61,945 bases of DNA from positions 1 through 61,945 of the IMG/VR virus record IMGVR_UViG_3300020474_001671, one strand, 5' to 3'. The position numbers and the translations under genes were made by a program. This DNA comes from a virus. Numbering within the stretch: the stretch's first letter is position 1; the number at the start of each line of letters is the position of its first letter. Under the pieces are notes generated by a model. The model saw only the letters and a program-made list of their open reading frames with translations, had not been told where the DNA came from and did not search any database. Positions 1 through 6,383 of this stretch are shown in pieces.

Positions 1-246
1 AAAAACCTTAAAGAGAAGAATTTTCCCGAAGTACGTAAATGGGTTGTCAATAACCTGGACAATGATACTACTGTCCTGTTGCGTCGTATTTACGATGCTT
101 GTTATGATTCCTTGGTTCCGAATAGTATTCCTGCTGCTGTGCTTGTCCTTGCTAAGTATCAGTATCAAATGGCATTTGTGGCGGACCAGGAAATAAACTT
201 ACTTGCCTGTCTTACTGAAATTATGGTGGAGTGTGAATTCAAGTGA
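1..246 (+). CDS. 44: Sliding-clamp loader large subunit gp44, C-terminal fragment
   Basis: The last 81 residues of an AAA+ clamp-loader subunit are present; the 5' end lies outside the window. The reading frame is open from base 1. The tail has the helical collar pattern of T4 gp44-type loaders (a YQYQMAFVADQEINL segment followed by an ACL-type helix). With gp62 this subunit would load the sliding clamp for the replicative polymerase. In T4, genes 44 and 62 are adjacent; here gp62 lies 2.9 kb downstream. The stop codon overlaps the start of the next gene. The call rests on the C-terminal pattern and on regA, gp62 and gp43 downstream. Confidence 0.8.
   Translation, partial: KNLKEKNFPEVRKWVVNNLDNDTTVLLRRIYDACYDSLVPNSIPAAVLVLAKYQYQMAFVADQEINLLACLTEIMVECEFK
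228..246 (+). repeat. Gene-junction repeat, copy 1
   Basis: The motif GGAGTGTGAATTCAA is followed at once by the start codon GTG of the next gene. Related copies are at 428 and 549. In every copy the first G lies exactly 15 bases upstream of the start codon, so GGAG can serve as the ribosome binding site for the following gene. Confidence 0.65.
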
Positions 247-446
247 ACTACATGATTGTTTTTGAGGATTACACTGGTTTTCAACATAGTAAATCATCTA
301 ACTCTAGTGATTTGCATCAAGACCTTATAAATCTATTCAGTGATGAATACAATGTGATTGAAGTCTATGGGGATGATGATGGTGTATATTCTACTGTCGG
401 TAATTATCCTACTATACCTAATGTCATGGAGTGTGAGTTTCAATGA
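243..446 (+). CDS. Small acidic protein of unknown function
   Basis: A 67-residue protein rich in Asp, Glu and Tyr with no recognised domain. A GTG start at 243 is preferred because GGAG lies 11 bases upstream; the in-frame ATG at 252 would sit about 20 bases from that site. The GTG overlaps the stop of gp44, suggesting translational coupling. Its last codons (ECEFQ) nearly repeat the last codons of gp44 (ECEFK), because the gene junction is a repeated DNA element (see findings). The function is unknown. Confidence 0.6.
   Translation: MNYMIVFEDYTGFQHSKSSNSSDLHQDLINLFSDEYNVIEVYGDDDGVYSTVGNYPTIPNVMECEFQ
428..446 (+). repeat. Gene-junction repeat, copy 2
   Basis: GGAGTGTGAGTTTCA directly precedes the ATGA that joins the gene ending at 446 to the small gene starting at 443. 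It matches copy 3 (549) at 14 of 15 positions. It encodes the ECEFQ end of the upstream protein and supplies the ribosome binding site of the next. Confidence 0.65.
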
Positions 447-601
447 CAAGAATTCCAACTAAAATCGGTATGGCCCTTATTATGGTCTATTGGTTGTCTA
501 TGGCTGGTATGGTTGCCAATGCATATTTTCATTATAACTATAACGTATGGAGTGTGAATTTCAATGAGAATTGGAGTCATGTGTTCTGGAAACGGAACTA
601 A
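443..601 (+). CDS. Small single-pass membrane protein, unknown function
   Basis: A 52-residue reading frame starting MTRIPTKIGM, with a hydrophobic segment at about residues 8-29 (rich in Ala, Leu, Met and Val), consistent with one membrane helix. The ATG overlaps the preceding stop (ATGA) and has the repeated GGAG site 11 bases upstream. Its 3' end runs 38 bases into purN in another frame, which is unusual here and may mean the ancestral stop was lost. No family is recognised. Confidence 0.5.
   Translation: MTRIPTKIGMALIMVYWLSMAGMVANAYFHYNYNVWSVNFNENWSHVFWKRN
549..567 (+). repeat. Gene-junction repeat, copy 3 (purN ribosome binding site)
   Basis: GGAGTGTGAATTTCA is followed by ATGA, the purN start. 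Its first G is 15 bases from the start codon, as in copies 1 and 2. Here the frame encoding ECEFQ-stop is not the frame of the upstream gene, so that gene reads through into purN. Confidence 0.65.
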
Positions 602-1100
602 CTTTGAGAACATTGTTGAGAATTGTCCAGACCATGAAGTTGTAGTTATGATCTACAATGTCAAAGGATGTGGTGCTCAAGAAAGAGCAGAACGATTGGG
701 TATTCCTAACTGTCGTATTAAGAGTATTGACGAACAAAAAATCATTGATAAACTTAATAGACATAAAGTTGATTTAGTAGTTCTTGCAGGTTGGATGAGA
801 ATTGTTACACCGGGATTGATTAATGCTTTTCCGAATAAGATAATTAATATTCATCCATCATTACTTCCAAAGTATAAAGGTCTTAATGCCGTTAAGCAGG
901 CACTAGATAGTGGTGATAAAATCACTGGATGCACAGTTCATTATGTGACTGAAGAGTTAGATTCTGGGGGATGTATTGATTCTTCTTCTGTTCCTATTTG
1001 TGTAGGAGATACAGAAGAGACCTTACATCATAGAGTTCAGAGAGCAGAACATCGTTTACTTCCTATGGTAATCAATAATTTATTAGAGATTGTAAATTAA
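564..1100 (+). CDS. purN: Phosphoribosylglycinamide formyltransferase PurN
   Basis: GAR transformylase, third step of purine synthesis: transfers formyl from 10-formyl-tetrahydrofolate to GAR. At 178 residues it is slightly shorter than bacterial PurN (about 210). The nucleotide-binding start SGNGTN (residues 8-13) and the catalytic set Asn95, His97 (INIHPSLLP) and Asp133 (ELDSG) are visible, so the enzyme should be active. The start is supported by GGAG 11 bases upstream within a repeated junction element. It lies with purS three genes on, so the phage probably raises purine supply for DNA replication. Purine genes are known accessory genes of cyanophages. Confidence 0.92.
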   Translation: MRIGVMCSGNGTNFENIVENCPDHEVVVMIYNVKGCGAQERAERLGIPNCRIKSIDEQKIIDKLNRHKVDLVVLAGWMRIVTPGLINAFPNKIINIHPSLLPKYKGLNAVKQALDSGDKITGCTVHYVTEELDSGGCIDSSSVPICVGDTEETLHHRVQRAEHRLLPMVINNLLEIVN

Positions 1101-1101
1101 A

Positions 1102-1272
1102 ATGAGACAAGATAAAATTGATACACAGGGTATGAGTCTTCCTGGTAAATCAAAAAAACCAAGTAGAACTGATCCTATGCCAGTAAAGCATCGTACAATC
1201 TTCACCACAGAAGAACGTGAAGAGTTAAAGCAAATTATTCATGAGGCACTTGATGAGAGGGAACGATTATGA
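1102..1272 (+). CDS. Small charged protein between purN and purS
   Basis: A 56-residue protein with a Lys/Pro/Ser-rich first half and a Glu-rich helical end (EERELKQIIHEAL type pattern). It starts one base after the purN stop and overlaps the purS start (ATGA at 1269-1272), so it is translated with these genes. No domain is recognised. The link to purine synthesis is positional only. Confidence 0.6.
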   Translation: MRQDKIDTQGMSLPGKSKKPSRTDPMPVKHRTIFTTEEREELKQIIHEALDERERL

Positions 1273-1544
1273 AGTTTAAGGCATTAGTATTCATTCGATT
1301 AAGATCTCAGGTTGATGACTCTCCTGGTAATGCTGTTAGAGATGCCTGTAAGAGATTGTCAGATTTGGATGTTAAAAAGTTGAGGTTAGGTAAGGTCATT
1401 GATATTTGGATTGAGGCACCGGATAAAGAGTATGCTGCCAAAGAAGTGACAAGATTAAGTGATAGATTTCTTGCTAATACTGTAATGGAGGATTGGTATT
1501 ATGAATTAACTGAGATTGAAAGTTTCCCTCCAGGAGTAGAATAA
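1269..1544 (+). CDS. purS: Phosphoribosylformylglycinamidine synthase subunit PurS
   Basis: A 91-residue PurS-like protein. PurS bridges PurL and PurQ in the three-part FGAM synthase, which converts FGAR to FGAM with glutamine and ATP. Diagnostic features are an N-terminal strand (KALVFIRLRSQV), the conserved turn LRLGKVIDIWIEA and the C-terminal LLANxVxED-like stretch. It overlaps its neighbours by 4 bases and 1 base. No PurL or PurQ is seen in this window, so it presumably works with host subunits or with phage genes elsewhere. Together with purN it targets the early part of the purine pathway. Confidence 0.85.
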   Translation: MKFKALVFIRLRSQVDDSPGNAVRDACKRLSDLDVKKLRLGKVIDIWIEAPDKEYAAKEVTRLSDRFLANTVMEDWYYELTEIESFPPGVE

Positions 1545-1729
1545 TGCCACATGAATTTGATTACGTTGAGTCACCTACAAAAGGTGAAGTTGATCAATGG
1601 GGATTTACGATTAAACCTAAAATCAGTGATGCTGAGTGCATCTTAATTTGTTTAAGGAATGCACCTTGTGGAATTGATAAAAAACAAGCAGAACGATTAG
1701 TAAAGGAGTTTGAGAATGAAAGGATTTAA
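1544..1729 (+). CDS. Hypothetical protein, 61 residues
   Basis: A small acidic protein (MPHEFDYVESP...) without a recognisable domain; residues 25-60 look helical. Its ATG overlaps the purS stop by one base, and its 3' end overlaps the next gene by 14 bases. Tight coupling suggests a real gene in the same operon. The function is unknown. Confidence 0.6.
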   Translation: MPHEFDYVESPTKGEVDQWGFTIKPKISDAECILICLRNAPCGIDKKQAERLVKEFENERI

Positions 1730-1904
1730 TGAACCCGGATCAAATAAGAATTGGGTTGATGATGGATTTAAAAGGTATATAACACAATATCAACTAGATA
1801 ATGTAGTTTCACTTTTAAATGGTAAGTTAGAGTATGCCTCTACTTACGATAACACGGGCAAAATCACTAAAAAAATTATTATTACTTACGATGAAACAAA
1901 CTAA
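1716..1904 (+). CDS. Hypothetical protein, 62 residues
   Basis: The ATG at 1716 is preferred over an upstream TTG because AAAGGAG (1701-1707) is 8 bases away. The protein alternates short strands and helices and ends with a strand pattern (KKIIITYDE). No family is recognised. It overlaps the gene before by 14 bases and the gene after by 14 bases. Confidence 0.6.
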   Translation: MKGFNEPGSNKNWVDDGFKRYITQYQLDNVVSLLNGKLEYASTYDNTGKITKKIIITYDETN

Positions 1905-2082
1905 GAAATGTCAAGTTAAGTCCAAGTTCTACTATATCTTTTGGGGAACTGCTACAGCATCAGTTTTGTTAGGGCAAATATATGTCGGAACTGGATATAG
2001 GGTAATGGCAGAAAGCACTTTAAGATTTCAAAATTATCTTGCAGAACTTTTAGACACTGCATCAATTAATAAGGCTATTTGA
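1891..2082 (+). CDS. Small membrane protein, conserved type in cyanophages
   Basis: A 63-residue protein starting MKQTKKCQVK. A positively charged N-terminus is followed by a hydrophobic segment (about residues 12-32: FYYIFWGTATASVLLGQIYVG), which suggests one membrane helix with the N-terminus inside. The rest is soluble and probably helical. The pattern resembles a short protein I associate with other cyanomyoviruses, from memory only. The stop overlaps the next ATG by one base. Confidence 0.6.
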   Translation: MKQTKKCQVKSKFYYIFWGTATASVLLGQIYVGTGYRVMAESTLRFQNYLAELLDTASINKAI

Positions 2083-2342
2083 TGGGACTACTAAAAATTG
2101 ATAAAAGCAAATTGATAGAGGAGAAAGTTAAAACTACTCCTCAGAATGTTCAAGAGGCAAATGAAGCATTGTTTCATGCTACAATGAACTTACCTACTGC
2201 CGCAAAACATTGTGGTATGACTCAGAAGGAAATGAAATTGACCTTCTGGGAATTTTTGAAATATCATCCCTGTGATTATGAAATCTCTGAAATCTTTGAA
2301 AACACCTCTTCGATATCCAGGAGGGAAGTCGAAAGCAATTAA
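2082..2342 (+). CDS. Small helical protein with HTH-like segment
   Basis: An 86-residue protein. Residues of about 36-65 (PTAAKHCGMTQKEMKLTFWE) have the alternating pattern of a helix-turn-helix: a helix, a turn containing Gly-Met-Thr, then a second helix. This could be a small DNA-binding protein, but the match is by eye only. Its last 65 bases overlap the start of the Dam-type gene in another frame. Confidence 0.55.
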   Translation: MGLLKIDKSKLIEEKVKTTPQNVQEANEALFHATMNLPTAAKHCGMTQKEMKLTFWEFLKYHPCDYEISEIFENTSSISRREVESN

Positions 2343-3162
2343 GACTCTTTCTCAATGGTATCCAAAAGTAATCACTGAGTATCGTGAACCATTCATCGGT
2401 GGTGGATCTATTGCGATTGATGTGACCAAGGCAAATCCAGACATTCCTGTTTGGATCAATGATCTGTATGTGCCCCTTTACAACTTCTGGGTGCAATTGC
2501 GTGATCATGGACAAGACCTCTCTGAGAGTGTTAGAGAGCAAAAAGAGAAGATGCTTGAGAGTGGGACACAGGATGAGAAAGACCAGTTTGCCAAGAACTT
2601 GTTCAATCAATATGCCAATGAAATAGACACTTATGATGACTTTCAGAAAGCAGTTGCTTTCTTTATCATGAATAAGTGTAGTTATTCTGGTCTGACAGAG
2701 AACAGCACTTTTTCACGGACTGCTGCTAATTCTAACTTCTCTCTGGTTGGTGCAGACAAACTTGCACAATTTTCTGAACTAATTAAGAACTGGAAGATTA
2801 CTAATATTGATTACTCTGAGGTAATGAATGCTGAGGGATCTGATAATACTTTTGTGTTTCTTGATCCTCCTTATGATATCAAAGACTTTCTTTATGGTAA
2901 AGATCGTCAAATGCATAAGTCATTCGATCATGATAAGTTTGCTAATGATGTTTATAAGTGTCCTCACAAGTTCATGATCACTTATAATGTGAATGATAGA
3001 TTGCTTGAGTTGTATAAAGATTATCATCTTGAATATTGGAAACTGCGTTACTCCATGGTTCATCGTGGAGATAAGAATACCCAAGACAATGTAAAGACAG
3101 AACTTTTAGTTACTAACTATTCTCTTACACCAAAAACTCCGATTGAAGAACAATGGAACTGA
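2278..3162 (+). CDS. dam: DNA adenine N6-methyltransferase (Dam family)
   Basis: A D12-class methylase that would transfer a methyl group from SAM to adenine N6. The SAM-binding motif is RYPGGKSKAI (about residues 12-21), and the catalytic DPPY is in FVFLDPPYDI (about residue 197). At 294 residues it is similar in size to Dam-like enzymes (260-290). The ATG at 2278 is chosen over a GTG at 2272 since the family begins just before the LRYPGGK motif. It overlaps gp62 by 10 bases. Likely roles are protection from restriction or marking phage DNA; GATC specificity is inference. Confidence 0.88.
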   Translation: MKSLKSLKTPLRYPGGKSKAIKTLSQWYPKVITEYREPFIGGGSIAIDVTKANPDIPVWINDLYVPLYNFWVQLRDHGQDLSESVREQKEKMLESGTQDEKDQFAKNLFNQYANEIDTYDDFQKAVAFFIMNKCSYSGLTENSTFSRTAANSNFSLVGADKLAQFSELIKNWKITNIDYSEVMNAEGSDNTFVFLDPPYDIKDFLYGKDRQMHKSFDHDKFANDVYKCPHKFMITYNVNDRLLELYKDYHLEYWKLRYSMVHRGDKNTQDNVKTELLVTNYSLTPKTPIEEQWN

Positions 3163-3533
3163 AAGACTGGCTTAATTCTATCAATCAAACTAAGAAGCAT
3201 TTGATTGATGAAGATCCTTCACTCGAAAAAGAATATCCTCCTTATATTATCAATCGTTGTTTCTCTGGACATCTTGATACTTTGATGTTTGTCAATGAGA
3301 TGAATAAGTATAATTTCCTTCCTAAAAGGTTACAATACGACTTCCTTATAAATATTGTGAGGAAAAAGAAGAGATTTTCTCCCTGGCTCCGACAAGATAA
3401 GATCAAAGATCTAGATTATGTCAAACGTTATTATGGTTATAGTAATGAAAAGGCAAAACAGGCTTTGAAAATTCTAACAAAAGAACAACTTAATTTTATT
3501 AAATCAAAATTTGATACTGGAGGGAAAGGATGA
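3153..3533 (+). CDS. 62: Clamp-loader small subunit gp62
   Basis: A 126-residue protein matching the shortened cyanophage form of gp62: it starts MELKDWLNSI, has YPPYIINRCFSGHLD in the middle and ends in a helix (KAKQALKILTKEQL). It joins gp44 to load the gp45 clamp. T4 gp62 is longer (187 residues), so this is the compact form. The next gene, regA, overlaps by 4 bases (ATGA). Order gp62-regA is as in T4, but gp44 is not adjacent. Confidence 0.85.
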   Translation: MELKDWLNSINQTKKHLIDEDPSLEKEYPPYIINRCFSGHLDTLMFVNEMNKYNFLPKRLQYDFLINIVRKKKRFSPWLRQDKIKDLDYVKRYYGYSNEKAKQALKILTKEQLNFIKSKFDTGGKG

Positions 3534-3970
3534 GTGTTGTTAGAGAAGCTGAAGTGAGATGGACACCAGAACAAATGGTGGAAGTGGTTCTAGGAGAACC
3601 AGATGATTTTCTAAAAGTTCGTGAGACTTTGACTCGTATCGGAGTTGCGTCTAGAAAAGAAAAGAAAATCTATCAATCCTGTCACATTCTACACAAGCAA
3701 GGAAGATATTACCTTGTGCATTTTAAAGAACTATTTGCCCTTGATGGTAAACATGCAAATCTAACATTGAATGATGTTCAGAGACGTAATCGTATTGCAC
3801 AACTACTTGCCGACTGGGGTTTGATTAGTATTGTAGATGCCGATAAAATTCAAGACATCGCACCACTCAATCAGATTAAGGTTCTTGCATTTAGAGATAA
3901 GCAAGACTGGATCCTTGAGACCAAATACAATATTGGTTCGAAGAAGAAAAGGACAGAGGAAACCGAATAA
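3530..3970 (+). CDS. regA: RegA translational repressor
   Basis: The RegA core is clear: DDFLKVRETLTRIG, then YQSCHILHKQGRYYLVHFKE and LLADWGLI, closely following T4 RegA (122 residues). RegA binds ribosome-binding regions of early phage mRNAs and lowers their translation, including its own. At 146 residues this form carries about 20 extra N-terminal and some C-terminal residues. A TTCAACAC-type terminator follows directly and ends the clamp-loader operon. Confidence 0.93.
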   Translation: MSVVREAEVRWTPEQMVEVVLGEPDDFLKVRETLTRIGVASRKEKKIYQSCHILHKQGRYYLVHFKELFALDGKHANLTLNDVQRRNRIAQLLADWGLISIVDADKIQDIAPLNQIKVLAFRDKQDWILETKYNIGSKKKRTEETE

Positions 3971-3976
3971 AAATCT

Positions 3977-4001
3977 ACGGGGTTCAACACTCCGTTTTTT
4001 T
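3977..4001 (+). terminator. Intrinsic terminator after regA
   Basis: A 7-bp stem, ACGGGGT (3977-3983) with ACTCCGT (3989-3995), has one G-T pair and a 5-base loop and is followed by seven T. It ends the gp44-regA transcript. The loop region also forms a promoter -35 element (see next entry). Confidence 0.85.
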
Positions 4002-4018
4002 ATGCTATAATATAAATA
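3983..4018 (+). promoter_or_regulatory. Early promoter inside the terminator, with overlapping late promoter
   Basis: A -35-like TTCAAC (3983-3988) lies in the terminator loop, exactly 17 bp from TATAAT (4006-4011). A T4-type late promoter TATAAATA (4011-4018) begins on the last base of the -10 element. hsp20 could therefore be read both early, by host sigma70-type polymerase, and late, by gp55-type sigma. The -35 is only a partial match (TTCAAC against TTGACA). Confidence 0.65.
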
Positions 4019-4075
4019 ATGGTGGATGCCTTCGGGGTCCACACAATCAAATCTCGCTTTAAAAGGAGAAGCACA

Positions 4076-4501
4076 ATGATCAAGTTTAATGCTGCCAATT
4101 TGGATCAGCTGGTAGATAGCATAAATAAGAATAGCATCCATATGGATGAATATTTCGAAAGGTTGTTTAATCTCCACGAAACAACAAAGAATTATCCACC
4201 ATTTAATCTAGTCACAGTCAGTAAAGTAGAATCAAGACTAGAAATTGCACTTGCAGGATTTAGAAAGGCAGAAGTAAATGTCTACACACAAGACGGAAAA
4301 CTCTTTGTTGAAGGACAAAAAAAGGACACCGAAACAGATACAGAGTATGTCCACAGAGGAATGGCTCAACGATCTTTCACCAGATCTTGGACATTGGCAG
4401 AGGACACGGAAGTTAGATCAGTTGAATTTGAGGATGGGTTGTTGAGTATTGTTATGGGAAGAATTGTGCCCGAACATCATCAAAAGAAGGTATGGTTTTG
4501 A
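4076..4501 (+). CDS. hsp20: Small heat-shock protein Hsp20
   Basis: A 141-residue alpha-crystallin-type chaperone. The core beta-sandwich spans about residues 40-130, with the strand pattern LEIALAGFRKAEVNVYTQDGKLFVEGQ and the late motif EDGLLSIVM. Such proteins hold unfolding proteins in an ATP-independent way. The start at 4076 has AAAAGGAG 8 bases upstream; longer frames lack a ribosome site. Hsp20 is typical of marine T4-like cyanophages and lies here between regA and gp43 as expected. Confidence 0.92.
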   Translation: MIKFNAANLDQLVDSINKNSIHMDEYFERLFNLHETTKNYPPFNLVTVSKVESRLEIALAGFRKAEVNVYTQDGKLFVEGQKKDTETDTEYVHRGMAQRSFTRSWTLAEDTEVRSVEFEDGLLSIVMGRIVPEHHQKKVWF

Positions 4502-4527
4502 TATCCTGACTAATTTTTGCTGCGGTT

Positions 4528-4570
4528 GATACAGAAGTGTATCGTAGTGATACAGTATAATCTATATAAT
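4528..4570 (+). promoter_or_regulatory. Alternating inverted half-sites before TATAAT boxes
   Basis: Three half-sites alternate in direction: GATACA (4528-4533), TGTATC (4538-4543) and GATAC (4549-4553). The middle one can pair with either neighbour, giving two mutually exclusive hairpins, or the set may be an operator. TATAAT at 4556-4561 and 4565-4570 follows. No good -35 is present at 16-18 bp, so promoter use is uncertain. Confidence 0.4.
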
Positions 4571-4593
4571 TATGTAATCTGATGGAGACTATT

Positions 4594-4677
4594 ATGAACT
4601 TCACCATGACTACCATACTTTTTGGTACAACAGCATCTCTTTTTAGTTGGGGAGTGTTGTACCCTGTTCTGTCCTAA
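4594..4677 (+). CDS. Membrane peptide, 27 residues
   Basis: The sequence starts MNFTMTTILF and consists almost entirely of a hydrophobic segment that would cross the membrane once. GATGGAGA lies about 9 bases upstream of the ATG, a good ribosome site. It resembles in size the tiny photosystem or cytochrome subunits of cyanobacteria, but I see no specific match. A second peptide follows directly. Confidence 0.45.
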   Translation: MNFTMTTILFGTTASLFSWGVLYPVLS

Positions 4678-4690
4678 TACTTCCTGAACC

Positions 4691-4765
4691 ATGGAAATTA
4701 TAGCAATCATCGCAGCAATCTCAGCAACATCATTCGGAGCATATTGGATGACACCAAAACAATGA
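4691..4765 (+). CDS. Membrane peptide, 24 residues
   Basis: The sequence starts MEIIAIIAAI and is a single hydrophobic stretch ending YWMTPKQ. It follows the previous peptide by 13 bases and precedes a terminator, so both could be on the hsp20 transcript. The ribosome site is weak (CCTGAACC upstream). It may be real or chance; the pairing with another hydrophobic peptide favours a real gene. Confidence 0.4.
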   Translation: MEIIAIIAAISATSFGAYWMTPKQ

Positions 4766-4780
4766 TAACTGAATGAAATG

Positions 4781-4803
4781 GTGGGCTTGACGCCCCCTTT
4801 TTT
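4781..4803 (+). terminator. Intrinsic terminator after the hsp20 unit
   Basis: GGGC (4783-4786) pairs with GCCC (4792-4795) around loop TTGAC, with an extra G-C pair outside a mismatch, followed by T6. The loop is the start of the -35 element of the next promoter. Confidence 0.75.
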
Positions 4804-4815
4804 ATGCTTTATAAT
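4787..4815 (+). promoter_or_regulatory. Early promoter with -35 in a terminator loop
   Basis: TTGACG (4787-4792) lies 17 bp from TATAAT (4810-4815), nearly the sigma70 consensus. The -35 occupies the loop of the preceding terminator, and the T-tract forms part of the spacer. It should drive the 358-residue gene at 4869. Confidence 0.8.
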
Positions 4816-4868
4816 ATGGGAGTGAACAGCAGTAGTCTGAACACACTGACCTCCATGCCATTAAGAGT

Positions 4869-5945
4869 ATGTACAAAAAGAAAAAAGTCCCTCAAGATCG
4901 AGAGTTTCCACTAGATCTCTTGGGAGTTGAAGGCACGGATGGACCTGAATATCCGTTATATGAATTTAAGGGGTTTGGATCTCGCCCGACCAATGAGATC
5001 AAGGCAACCACTGCAAATTACCCACGAAAAAGTGAGTTGGTTCAGAGTAAGTTAGAGATGCTAATTGCATCTACTGCCAACTTCATGTGGATGGTATTTG
5101 GTTGGCCGCTCAGTATTTTTGTTGATTCTGCTGGAAATGAATTTCAATTTGACCATCGACACCTTCTTCGAGCATTAATTGAGAACAAATGGATTCATGC
5201 TCCAGTCGCATTGTATGAACGTAAATCAACTGGCAATGAAGTTCTTGATCAATTGTCAGACAACAGTGCTATGTCTCTTATGGGACTTCGTGCTAATGCT
5301 ACAGACAATAGTGAGAATGCTGGAACTAAAGATTTTCATATTCTCCGACGATTAATGGAAGATGATGGTATTCCCATCACAAAGAAAAACGTAGATATTC
5401 TTCTTGATGCTGCTGGTATAAATGCTCGATACCCAAAGGGTGGACATAAAAGCACAATTGGTGCTATTCGTAATGCTATTCTTGAGACTAAAGTAAAATC
5501 ACTTCGTGTTTTTAATACTTCTAAGGAAGAAGTAAAAGCATGGATTGCAAATCAACCAAACTTTGCAAAGAACAAAGAAGCTGCTGATGGTGTGCTTTGC
5601 TACCACAAGGTTCTTGATGAAGGATTTTATTATCGATATGCTAACGATATCCTCCGATGGACTTGGAAAGCATTTGCCACAGGATCTAAGGTTCGTGTTT
5701 GTGCTTCCAGTTATGCAATCTGCGAACATCAGATTGAAGCAGAACGTGAAGAAATGGTTGATACTATCAAAGACATTCTTGATAACACTATCAACTGGTA
5801 CATTTCTTGGGTTGAAGAACGGTTTTCTAATGTTGGAATGAAGATTCACCTTCCAAAAGTTGAACTTGCAAAACTACCTTTGGAACTCTTTTGGATTCCT
5901 CAAATTGAAGGTGAGACTGAAGCAATTCGTGTTGATCTTAAGTAA
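4869..5945 (+). CDS. Conserved-type hypothetical protein, 358 residues
   Basis: A soluble protein of unknown function placed between hsp20 and the polymerase block, with its own early promoter and terminator. Around residues 80-115 the pattern WPLSIFVDSAGNEFQFDHRHLLRAL followed by APVALYE resembles the strand, D-x-R-H and helix layout of ParB/sulfiredoxin-like domains, suggesting possible nuclease or DNA-binding ancestry. That similarity is by eye and weak. The C-terminal half is mostly helical. Early expression suggests a role in replication or host takeover. Confidence 0.6.
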   Translation: MYKKKKVPQDREFPLDLLGVEGTDGPEYPLYEFKGFGSRPTNEIKATTANYPRKSELVQSKLEMLIASTANFMWMVFGWPLSIFVDSAGNEFQFDHRHLLRALIENKWIHAPVALYERKSTGNEVLDQLSDNSAMSLMGLRANATDNSENAGTKDFHILRRLMEDDGIPITKKNVDILLDAAGINARYPKGGHKSTIGAIRNAILETKVKSLRVFNTSKEEVKAWIANQPNFAKNKEAADGVLCYHKVLDEGFYYRYANDILRWTWKAFATGSKVRVCASSYAICEHQIEAEREEMVDTIKDILDNTINWYISWVEERFSNVGMKIHLPKVELAKLPLELFWIPQIEGETEAIRVDLK

Positions 5946-5988
5946 ACAAGAATCTATCTAAATACAATTGAATATCGTCGTCGCAGAC

Positions 5989-6031
5989 GGAGGGGGAACT
6001 GGCCAAATCCAGTTGCAACCCCTCTTTTTTT
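5989..6031 (+). terminator. Two-part hairpin terminator after the 358-residue gene
   Basis: The outer stem AGGGG (5991-5995) pairs with CCCCT (6019-6023), and the inner stem AACTGG (5997-6002) pairs with CCAGTT (6009-6014) around loop CCAAAT. Seven T follow. The 3' arm contains the next -35 element. Confidence 0.85.
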
Positions 6032-6041
6032 ATGCTATAAT
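6013..6041 (+). promoter_or_regulatory. Early promoter overlapping a terminator
   Basis: TTGCAA (6013-6018) lies 17 bp from TATAAT (6036-6041). The -35 sits in the 3' arm and bulge of the terminator hairpin. It would start the transcript carrying the two small paralogues, gp43, uvsX and gp41. Confidence 0.7.
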
Positions 6042-6062
6042 ACTCGGAGAGGTAAATTAAAA

Positions 6063-6383
6063 ATGTCAATTAGGATTGCATTATTGAAATCAGGTGAATC
6101 AGTAATTGCCGATATTAAAATTAAAGAACTGATTTCTGATAAAAATAATTATGTATATGTGTTCAAGAATCCTTATATTGTAGATCTAGCATCTAATGAA
6201 GAGGTTCTTCTTTTGGAAGAAGGGGAAACACCATCAGAAGATAGGAATGTAGGAGTTAATTTTACACCGTGGATATGTCTTACAGCAGATACAGAGATGG
6301 ATGTAAGACCTGACTGGATAGTTACTATTGTAACTCCAGTAAAAGAAATCGAAAAACTATACGAGGAAATGATTAATGGATGA
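6063..6383 (+). CDS. Hypothetical protein, paralogue of the next gene
   Basis: A 106-residue, mostly beta-strand protein. It shares with the following gene an N-terminal ALLKSGESVIADI-type strand pair, a tyrosine strand before FKNPYIVDL (RPFVSD in the partner), a central FTPW motif (LTPW) and a C-terminal TIVTPVKEIEKLYEEMI helix (MTVPKPDLLKNYLEKI). Both proteins thus appear to be one small fold, perhaps Sm-like, duplicated in tandem upstream of gp43. The function is unknown. Confidence 0.65.
   Translation: MSIRIALLKSGESVIADIKIKELISDKNNYVYVFKNPYIVDLASNEEVLLLEEGETPSEDRNVGVNFTPWICLTADTEMDVRPDWIVTIVTPVKEIEKLYEEMING

Noticed and set aside
4869-5945. Definite ParB family call for the 358-residue protein
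   Set aside because: Only a short D-x-R-H-like pattern matches by eye; the rest does not support ParB, so it remains hypothetical.
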